64,000 nucleotides of DNA, from contig NZ_BMRZ01000010.1 in the NCBI RefSeq assembly GCF_014648895.1, positions 186,001 through 250,000 of the forward strand, given 5' to 3'. The position numbers were made by a program, and so were the translations under genes. This stretch comes from Streptomyces tanashiensis. Its GTDB lineage: Bacteria; Actinomycetota; Actinomycetes; Streptomycetales; Streptomycetaceae. The notes under the pieces were generated by a model, which did no database searches, was not told the origin of the DNA, and saw nothing but the letters and a program-made list of their open reading frames with translations. Shown one piece after another: positions 58,322-64,000 of this stretch; position 1 is the first letter of the stretch, and the number at the start of each line of letters is the position of its first letter.

Positions 58322-58725
58322 GCGAGGAACGAGTGGGCATCGACGAGCTCCTGGAGCGGGTCAGGTCGGGCCTCGACCGGATCGAGCCCCGGGCCGCCTA
58401 TGAGGCGTACGAGGCGGGTGACGCGCTCCTGGTGGACACGCGCTACGCGGCCCTGCGGGAACGGGACGGTCTGATCCCGGGCGCGCTGATCGTGGAGCGC
58501 AACGAACTGGAGTGGCGGCTCGACCCCCTGGGCAGCCACCGCGCGGCGGAGGCCGACAGCCACGACCTGCGGGTGGTGGTCCTCTGCAACGAGGGCTACG
58601 CCTCCTCCCTCGCGGCCGAGTCCCTGCGCCGCCTGGGCCTGCACCGGGCGACGGACCTCATCGGCGGCTTCCAGGCCTGGAAGGCCGCCGGCCTCCCGGT
58701 CCTCCTCCCCGCCACCCGCACCTGA
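58318..58725 (+). CDS. Rhodanese-like sulfurtransferase
   Basis: This 135-residue single-domain rhodanese has ALLVDTRYAALRERDGLIPG and the active-site loop VVVLCNEGYASSLAAESL with the catalytic Cys. Thiosulfate or persulfide is the expected sulfur donor. The GTG overlaps the stop of the dioxygenase-like gene as GTGA, so its translation probably depended on that gene. The premature TGA upstream may lower its expression. Confidence 0.9.
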   Translation: MSEERVGIDELLERVRSGLDRIEPRAAYEAYEAGDALLVDTRYAALRERDGLIPGALIVERNELEWRLDPLGSHRAAEADSHDLRVVVLCNEGYASSLAAESLRRLGLHRATDLIGGFQAWKAAGLPVLLPATRT

Positions 58726-58809
58726 CCCGGACGCCGCACTCCGGCCGGCGCAACCCGGACGCCGCACTCCGGCCCGCACAACCCGGACGCCGCACTCCGG
58801 CCGGCGCAA
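58726..58809 (+). repeat. Three copies of a 28-bp tandem repeat
   Basis: Units start at 58726, 58754 and 58782. All begin CCCGGACGCCGCACTCCGGC; units 1 and 3 are identical and unit 2 differs at a few bases. A fourth, broken unit is followed by a run of GGTCCGG-type short repeats to about 58875. The array starts at the rhodanese stop codon. Confidence 0.9.
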
Positions 58810-58873
58810 CCCGGCCGGACAATCCCCCGGTCCGGTCCGGCCCCGCCCGGTCCGGCACGGTCCGGCACGGTCC

Positions 58874-58914
58874 GGACGAGTCCTTCTGTCCCCCCGCGTC
58901 AGAAGGACTCGTCC
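58874..58914. terminator. Terminator between the rhodanese gene and recX
   Basis: A perfect 15-bp stem (58874-58888 and 58900-58914) has an 11-nt loop. The right arm consists of the last codons of recX, so the stop codon lies inside the hairpin. Confidence 0.8.
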
Positions 58915-59465
58915 AGCCCGTCCGTGTCCTCGCCCTCGGCCTCCAGTGCCTGGCGGACGACGCGGAGGGCCATGCCCTCGGGGTACCCCTTGCGGGCGAG
59001 CATCCCGGCGAGCCGTCTCAGACGCCGGTCGCGGTCGAGGCCGCGGGTGGAGCGGAGCTTGCGGTCCACGAGCTCGCGCGCCGTGGCCTCCTCCCGCTCG
59101 GAGTCGAGCTGCTCCACCGCCTCCTGGATGAGTGTGGGCTCGACGCCCTTGGTGCGCAGCTCCCGGGCGAGGGCCCGGCGGGCGAGGCCGCGGCCATGGT
59201 GGCGGGACTCCACCCAGGCCCCCGCGAAGGCGGCGTCGTCGATGAGACCGACGTCCTCGAAGCGGGAGAGCACCTCCTCCGCCACCTCGTCCGGGATCTC
59301 CCGCTTGCGCAGCGCGTCGGCGAGCTGCTTGCGCGTGCGGGGGCTTCCGGTGAGCAGGCGCAGGCAGATCGCCCGCGCCCGCTCAGCCGGATCCTGGGGT
59401 GACAGCTCCTTCTCGGCCCTCGACGAGTCGGGGCTGTCACCCGGCCATTCGGTGCGCCCGGTCAC
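58899..59465 (-). CDS. recX: Regulatory protein RecX
   Basis: This 188-residue RecX inhibits RecA filament growth. It shows the three-helix repeats of the family: ARAICLRLLTGSPRTRKQLA, FEDVGLIDDAAFAGAWVESR, RALARELRTKGVEPTLIQEA and RLRRLAGMLARKGYPEGMAL. The GTG start lies 4 nt after the recA stop, the usual coupled arrangement. The acidic C-terminus EGEDTDGLDESF forms one arm of the terminator at DNA level. Confidence 0.95.
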   Translation of the reverse strand: MTGRTEWPGDSPDSSRAEKELSPQDPAERARAICLRLLTGSPRTRKQLADALRKREIPDEVAEEVLSRFEDVGLIDDAAFAGAWVESRHHGRGLARRALARELRTKGVEPTLIQEAVEQLDSEREEATARELVDRKLRSTRGLDRDRRLRRLAGMLARKGYPEGMALRVVRQALEAEGEDTDGLDESF

Positions 59466-59469
59466 CGGT

Positions 59470-60603
59470 TCAGCTCTTGACCGCGGTGGCCTTGGTCGCC
59501 TTCGCGGTCTTGCTCGCGGGAGCCGGGACGCTCTTGGCGTCGTCCGTGCCGGCCGCGTCGCCGGCACCCGCCGCGTCCGCACCCGGCTCGGCCGACGGAG
59601 CCTCGGGCCGGACACCGACGCCCAGCTTCTCCTTGATCTTCTTCTCGATCTCGTTGGCGAGGTCGGGGTTGTCCTTCAGGAAGTTACGGGCGTTCTCCTT
59701 GCCCTGGCCGAGCTGGTCGCCCTCGTACGTGTACCAGGCGCCCGCCTTGCGCACGAAGCCGTGCTCCACGCCCATGTCGATCAGGCCGCCCTCGCGGCTG
59801 ATGCCCTGGCCGTAGAGGATGTCGAACTCGGCCTGCTTGAACGGGGGCGCGACCTTGTTCTTGACGACCTTGACGCGGGTGCGGTTGCCGACCGCCTCCG
59901 TGCCGTCCTTGAGGGTCTCGATGCGACGGATGTCGAGGCGCACCGAGGCGTAGAACTTCAGGGCGCGACCACCGGTCGTGGTCTCCGGCGAGCCGAACAT
60001 CACGCCGATCTTCTCGCGGAGCTGGTTGATGAAGATCGCGGTGGTCTTGGACTGGTTGAGCGCGCTGGTGATCTTCCGGAGCGCCTGGCTCATCAGACGG
60101 GCCTGGAGACCCACGTGCGAGTCACCCATCTCGCCCTCGATCTCCGCACGCGGGACGAGCGCGGCGACGGAGTCGATGACGATCAGGTCGAGGGCGCCGG
60201 AGCGGACCAGCATGTCGACGATCTCGAGGGCCTGCTCGCCGTTGTCCGGCTGGGACAGGATGAGGTTGTCGATGTCGACGCCGAGCTTCTTGGCGTACTC
60301 GGGGTCGAGGGCGTGCTCGGCGTCCACGAAGGCGACCTGGCCGCCGGCCTTCTGGGCGTTGGCCACGGCGTGCAGGGTCAGGGTCGTCTTACCGGAGGAT
60401 TCCGGTCCGTAGATCTCCACGACACGGCCGCGCGGCAGGCCGCCGACGCCGAGGGCGACGTCGAGGGCGGTCGATCCGGTGGAGATCACCTCGATCGGCT
60501 CCTGGGTGCGGTCGCCCATGCGCATCACGGCGCCCTTGCCGAATTGGCGTTCAATCTGTGCGAGCGCGGCGTCGAGCGCCTTCTCGCGGTCGGTTCCTGC
60601 CAT
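59470..60603 (-). CDS. recA: DNA recombinase RecA
   Basis: RecA (377 residues) catalyses strand exchange and LexA co-cleavage. Walker A is EIYGPESSGKTT, Walker B LIVIDSVAALVP, loop L1 EMGDSHVGLQARLMSQALRK, and loop L2 follows INQLREKIGVMFGSPETTTG. The C-terminus after the core is a Pro/Ala/Lys-rich tail ending KTAKATKATAVKS, longer and more basic than the acidic tail of enteric RecA. The ATG has GGTGG upstream, and an SOS-type box lies about 140 bp before it. Confidence 0.98.
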   Translation of the reverse strand: MAGTDREKALDAALAQIERQFGKGAVMRMGDRTQEPIEVISTGSTALDVALGVGGLPRGRVVEIYGPESSGKTTLTLHAVANAQKAGGQVAFVDAEHALDPEYAKKLGVDIDNLILSQPDNGEQALEIVDMLVRSGALDLIVIDSVAALVPRAEIEGEMGDSHVGLQARLMSQALRKITSALNQSKTTAIFINQLREKIGVMFGSPETTTGGRALKFYASVRLDIRRIETLKDGTEAVGNRTRVKVVKNKVAPPFKQAEFDILYGQGISREGGLIDMGVEHGFVRKAGAWYTYEGDQLGQGKENARNFLKDNPDLANEIEKKIKEKLGVGVRPEAPSAEPGADAAGAGDAAGTDDAKSVPAPASKTAKATKATAVKS

Positions 60604-60742
60604 GGGTTCCACCCGGTTTGCTTGAGTCGATCGCTTCATGTGAAAGACGCTAACCCCTGCCACTGACAATGGGCCCCGGCGTCCCCTCCGACCTGTGGAC
60701 AACTCGGCGACAAGCCCGTGATTCCAAGGGTCGGGCTTCCAT

Positions 60743-60758
60743 GAGAATGGATGTTCGA
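60743..60758 (-). promoter_or_regulatory. Probable LexA (SOS) box of recA
   Basis: GAGAAT-GGAT-GTTCGA differs by one base from the actinobacterial core GAAC-N4-GTTC and has a full consensus half site GTTCGA. It lies 140-155 bp before the recA start and ends 29 bp from the neighbouring hydrolase stop. Confidence 0.65.
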
Positions 60759-60786
60759 TTTTAGTGTCAAGCGCGCCACGCGGCCA

Positions 60787-61668
60787 TCAGGCGGCCCGCT
60801 CCACGAGCCACTCCAGAGCCGCGGGGCCTGCCCCGAGGACGGAGATGTGCCCGTCGGCCGGGGCGAGCCGCAGCTCCGCGCCGGGGCACCGGCCGGCCAG
60901 CCACCGGCCGTGCGCGCTCGGCACGATCCTGTCCTCGCCGCCGTGCAGCAGGAGGACCGGCGCCACGACCCGGGCGGGATCACAGCCCCACGGGGCGACG
61001 TAGGCGAGGTCGTCGTCGATCAGTCCGCCCGGCCCGTCCTTCACGGCCGGACCGACGACCTCGCCGAACCAGGACCACTCCCCGGCGAGCGCGGTGTGGT
61101 CGGCGGGGGTGAACATCTCCGGGTCGTACGCGGCGTCCGCCTCGTACGCCTCCTTCGCCGCACGCCCCTCGGCGGCGGCGCGCAGGCCCGCCGCGCCGGA
61201 CGCCGTCATGCCCGCGAACCAGTCGAGCCCCTCGGCACCGAACGGGGCGAGCCCCGCCGCCACGACCACGGCGAGCACCCGTTCCGGCAGGAGGGCCCCG
61301 CAGGCCAGGGCGTGCGGCCCCCCGCCGGAGTGCCCCATGACGGCGAACCGGGCGATCCCCAGGGCGTCGGCGACGGCCCCGACGTCGGAGGCCGCCGACG
61401 CGATGTCGCGGCCGGGGCGGGGAGTCGATCCGCCGTACCCGGGACGGTCGTACGACACCCAGCGGATCCCGAGCCGGGCGGAGAGCGCGAGGAGGGGCCC
61501 CGGGGGCGCGCCGATGTTCGGTGTCCCGTGCAGCCAGAAGACGGTGAGCCGGGAGGAGCGTCCCCCCGGCCCTCCGTCCGCTCCGCCGTCGCCCGCCGAT
61601 CCGACCGCTCCGGTGTCGTAGACGTGCAGCCTGCGCCCGTCGGGCAGCTCCAGGTCGGTCTCGATCAC
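60787..61668 (-). CDS. Alpha/beta-hydrolase
   Basis: This 293-residue hydrolase has the oxyanion segment VFWLHGTPNIGAPPG, YDRPGYGGSTP, the nucleophile elbow VMGHSGGGPHAL, the acid in LLHGGEDRIVP and the His in PADGHISVLGAG. An insert of about 30 Gly-rich residues near the N-terminus (residues 22-40) is unusual but looks like a surface loop. The GTG has GGGGGAG upstream. It precedes recA on the same strand. The substrate is unknown. Confidence 0.88.
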   Translation of the reverse strand: MIETDLELPDGRRLHVYDTGAVGSAGDGGADGGPGGRSSRLTVFWLHGTPNIGAPPGPLLALSARLGIRWVSYDRPGYGGSTPRPGRDIASAASDVGAVADALGIARFAVMGHSGGGPHALACGALLPERVLAVVVAAGLAPFGAEGLDWFAGMTASGAAGLRAAAEGRAAKEAYEADAAYDPEMFTPADHTALAGEWSWFGEVVGPAVKDGPGGLIDDDLAYVAPWGCDPARVVAPVLLLHGGEDRIVPSAHGRWLAGRCPGAELRLAPADGHISVLGAGPAALEWLVERAA

Positions 61669-61741
61669 GGCTTCTCCCCCATCCCGGCCCTCCGACGCGC
61701 CCTTCGGCGACAGGAAGCCTCAACGGCGCGAAGCCACGAAC

Positions 61742-62527
61742 CTACTGGGGGCCGGCGGCCACCGGCAGCAGTTCCGGCCGCTTGGCGCGGCGGTCGTCGC
61801 CGGAGGAGCGGCCGCGCAGGCGCCGGCCGAGCCAGGGACCGAGGAAGGACCCGGCCCAGCGGAGTTCGGCGGTCACGGCGGCCAGACCCGAGGGGAGGAC
61901 CTGCGGGGGCAGGGGGCGGGTCCAGGAGTCGTCGGAGCCGGGCAGCGCGAGCGCGTGGGCGACGGCGGCGGCGATGCGCGCGTGGCCGATCGGGCCGGCG
62001 TGCAGCCGGTCGGGGCTCCACAGCCGGGGGTCGGTGACGACGGGATGGGCGGAGGCCTCGACGAGGGTGACGCCGTGCCGGCGCGCGGCCGCGCGGATCC
62101 GCTCGTTGAGGGCCTCGACGCGGGGTCCGAGCGGGCGGGCGAGCGGGGTGATCCGGCCGACGTCGGGGAAGGTGAGGGTGGCGACGTGGGCCCCCTGGCC
62201 GGTCAGCGCGGCGAACATCGCCTCTAGGTGCCCGGCCGTCGCGTCGACGTCGAAGCGGGGCCGCAGCAGGTCGTTGACGCCGGCGACGACCGTGGCGAGG
62301 TCCGGCCGGAGGGCGAGGGCGGGCCCGAGCTGCTCGGCGCGGACCTGGCCGGCGAGACGCCCCCGTACGGCCAGGTTGGCGTAGAGCACGTCGGTCCGCT
62401 CGCGGGCGAGCGACTCCGCGAGCCGGTCCGCCCATCCGCGCAGCCCGACGGTGTCGTCACCGTCGCCGACCCCTTCCGTCTGACTGTCCCCCAGGGCGAC
62501 GTACCGCAGAAACGTGCCGTCCGACAT
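61742..62527 (-). CDS. SGNH/GDSL hydrolase
   Basis: This 261-residue esterase-type protein has block I YVALGDSQTEGVGDG (GDSQ in place of GDSL, with the catalytic Ser), the Gly in NLAVRGRLAGQ, block III VVAGVNDLLRP and block V SPDRLHAGPIGH with Asp and His. It has no signal peptide, so it is cytosolic. GAGGAAGG precedes the ATG. It is divergent from the next sensor kinase across an AT-rich stretch (62569-62595). Confidence 0.9.
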   Translation of the reverse strand: MSDGTFLRYVALGDSQTEGVGDGDDTVGLRGWADRLAESLARERTDVLYANLAVRGRLAGQVRAEQLGPALALRPDLATVVAGVNDLLRPRFDVDATAGHLEAMFAALTGQGAHVATLTFPDVGRITPLARPLGPRVEALNERIRAAARRHGVTLVEASAHPVVTDPRLWSPDRLHAGPIGHARIAAAVAHALALPGSDDSWTRPLPPQVLPSGLAAVTAELRWAGSFLGPWLGRRLRGRSSGDDRRAKRPELLPVAAGPQ

Positions 62528-62628
62528 GGACCCCGCCTTCCTCGACCACCAGCGCACCCGCCACTTCATCATAATCACTTCTTTTACTAAGCAACTCGGC
62601 CAGCACGTTCCGGAACTCCCCTCCGGCC

Positions 62629-62634
62629 TATCCT
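62629..62634 (+). promoter_or_regulatory. -10 box of a probable leaderless kinase transcript
   Basis: TATCCT ends 7 nt before the ATG at 62642, and no Shine-Dalgarno is visible in the gap. No good -35 is seen. The AT-rich segment TCATAATCACTTCTTTTACT, about 55 bp upstream, could bind a regulator. Confidence 0.45.
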
Positions 62635-62641
62635 TCGACGC

Positions 62642-63922
62642 ATGCCCCTCCCCCTCCGCGCCCCCGGCGGCGGCCGTCTGTCACCCAGGGCCGCCGACGC
62701 CCTCGTGGCGGGAGTCGTCCTGCTCGTCGTGGCGGTCTGGACCCTCGTCTCGGCGCAGTACACGAGCGAGCCCGCGCTCCGCACGGCGCTCGGCTGGGCG
62801 CTGATCCTCACCGGCTGCGGAGCGCTGTACTTCCGGCGGCTGCAGCCGGTCGCCGTGGCCGTGGTCACGCTGCTCGCCTGCGTCGTCTACTACCCGCTGT
62901 CCGCCCAGGACGGCCCGCTCATGATCGCCTTCGCCCTCGCGCTGTACACGACCGCCGCCGAGGGCCGGTTCGCCGCCGCCGTCGCGCTCGCGGCCGTCAC
63001 GCTGCTCGCGGTCGGGTTCGGCGAGATCCGGCAGCAGCCCGGGCACCGGCAGATCGACGACACCTCGCTCGCCATGCTGGCCGGCTGGCTGATCAGTTTG
63101 CTCGCCGTGGGCCGCGCCCAGCGCACCCGGATCGCCTACCTCCACGAGGTGGAGCAGCGGGCGCTCGCCGCCGAGCGGGAGCAGGAGGCCCGCGCCCGGC
63201 AGTCCGCCACCGAGGAGCGACTGCGGATCGCCCGTGAGGTCCACGACGTGCTCGGGCACAGCATCTCGCTGATCAACGTCCAGTCCGGTGCGGCGCTGCA
63301 CCGGCTCGGCAAGAAGCCCGCCCCCGAGGCCGGGCTCGTGACCGCCACCGAGGCCCTGGAGGCCGTGAAGGCGACCAGCAAGGACGCGCTGCGCGAGCTG
63401 CGGGCGACCCTCGGGGTGCTGCGCCGGGCCGACGAGGCCACCCCGACGACGCCGTCCTCCGGACTGGCGCTGCTCGGCGACCTCGCCGCGCGCGCCCGGA
63501 GCGCCGGCCTCGACGTCCGTACGCACACCACGGGCACGCCCGTACCGCTGCCGCCGCCCGTCGACCTCGCCGCGTACCGGATCGTCCAGGAGTCGCTGAC
63601 GAACGTCGCCCGCCACGCGGGCGCGCGGACCGTGTCGATCACCCTGGACTGGGGCGCCGAGACCGTGCGGCTGCGGATCGCGGACGACGGCGGGGGCGCT
63701 CCGGAGGGCCGGCCGCCGGGCAGCGGGATCCGGGGCATGGCCGAGCGGGCCCGCGCGTTCGGCGGGGAGCTCACCGCGCGGAACGTCGACGGCGGCTTCC
63801 TGGTGGACGCCCGCCTGCCCCTGACCGCACCCGTGTCGGCCGCCGCACCCGTGTCGGCCGGCACGCCCACCGAACCCACGACGTCCGCCGAACCCACCGC
63901 GTCCGAGAGGGACTCCCGATGA
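62642..63922 (+). CDS. NarL-type sensor histidine kinase
   Basis: This 426-residue HisKA_3 kinase has about five membrane helices in residues 15-160 (ALVAGVVLLVVAVWTLVSAQ and following). The H-box is RLRIAREVHDVLGHSISLIN, the N-box ESLTNVARHAG and the G-box DDGGGAPEGRPPGSGIRGM. The layout is that of DesK/LiaS-like kinases. The C-terminal 30 residues are Ala/Pro/Thr-rich. The stop overlaps the next regulator by 4 nt. Confidence 0.92.
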   Translation: MPLPLRAPGGGRLSPRAADALVAGVVLLVVAVWTLVSAQYTSEPALRTALGWALILTGCGALYFRRLQPVAVAVVTLLACVVYYPLSAQDGPLMIAFALALYTTAAEGRFAAAVALAAVTLLAVGFGEIRQQPGHRQIDDTSLAMLAGWLISLLAVGRAQRTRIAYLHEVEQRALAAEREQEARARQSATEERLRIAREVHDVLGHSISLINVQSGAALHRLGKKPAPEAGLVTATEALEAVKATSKDALRELRATLGVLRRADEATPTTPSSGLALLGDLAARARSAGLDVRTHTTGTPVPLPPPVDLAAYRIVQESLTNVARHAGARTVSITLDWGAETVRLRIADDGGGAPEGRPPGSGIRGMAERARAFGGELTARNVDGGFLVDARLPLTAPVSAAAPVSAGTPTEPTTSAEPTASERDSR

Positions 63923-64000
63923 TCCGTGTCGTGCTCGCCGACGACCAGACCCTGGTCCGGGCCGGCTTCCGGTCGATCCTCTCCGACGAGGACGACATCG
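63919..64000 (+). CDS. Response regulator, 5' part (cut by window end)
   Basis: The ATG overlaps the kinase stop (ATGA). The 27 visible residues, MIRVVLADDQTLVRAGFRSI and the following LSDEDDI, are the first strand and helix of a NarL-type receiver with the acidic pair (Asp-Asp). The rest lies outside the window. Confidence 0.9.
   Translation, partial: MIRVVLADDQTLVRAGFRSILSDEDDI

Overview
The window is about 73% GC, with GTG starts, GGAGG-type ribosome binding sites and dense translational coupling. The genes belong to a Streptomyces-type actinomycete chromosome. The flanks carry a recognisable conserved block: hflX, a RelA/SpoT homologue, dapF, miaA and miaB on the left; a glutamate ABC transporter with its two-component system, then recX and recA, on the right. 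From memory this is the order of the recA-hflX neighbourhood in Streptomyces coelicolor. No tRNA, rRNA, transposase or CRISPR array was seen.

Layout. 1-4.5 kb: a minus-strand NRPS-independent siderophore operon (diaminobutyrate aminotransferase, IucA/IucC synthetase, N-acyltransferase, start of a second synthetase). 4.8-7.3 kb: two tandem, closely related lipoprotein trypsin-like proteases. 7.4-19 kb: hflX, a secreted M1 peptidase, a 42-bp tandem repeat, rshA, dapF, miaA, small proteins and miaB. 19-25 kb: DeoR regulator, Nudix hydrolase, DedA protein, a NarL-type two-component system, a CoA-transferase and Ohr.

25.2-41.5 kb looks like an accessory biosynthetic gene cluster. A seven-gene, tightly coupled minus-strand operon encodes a maleate-isomerase-like protein, an FAD monooxygenase, an Asp/Glu-racemase-like protein with no cysteine, HemB, HemA, an ADP-forming acyl-CoA ligase and HemL. 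Around it lie a tautomerase, a YciI-LuxR fusion regulator, an EamA exporter, an MFS-LLM-LysR module and a stand-alone glutamyl-tRNA synthetase paralogue. Together these could turn glutamate into Glu-tRNA, glutamate-1-semialdehyde, 5-aminolevulinate and porphobilinogen outside the haem pathway (no hemC or hemD is present), then activate and oxidise the product. This is the most unusual feature of the window.

41.5-48.6 kb is a secretome island: three minus-strand exported proteins, two of them paralogues with an aerolysin/ETX-like look, face three tandem secreted seven-bladed RCC1 propellers. 48.8-55.7 kb holds a TAXI-type binding protein, gluK/gluR and gluABCD. 55.9-58.7 kb holds a monooxygenase, a cysteine-codon leader peptide, a cysteine dioxygenase-like gene broken by one in-frame TGA, and a rhodanese. 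The window closes with recX-recA, two hydrolases and a further two-component system running off the end.
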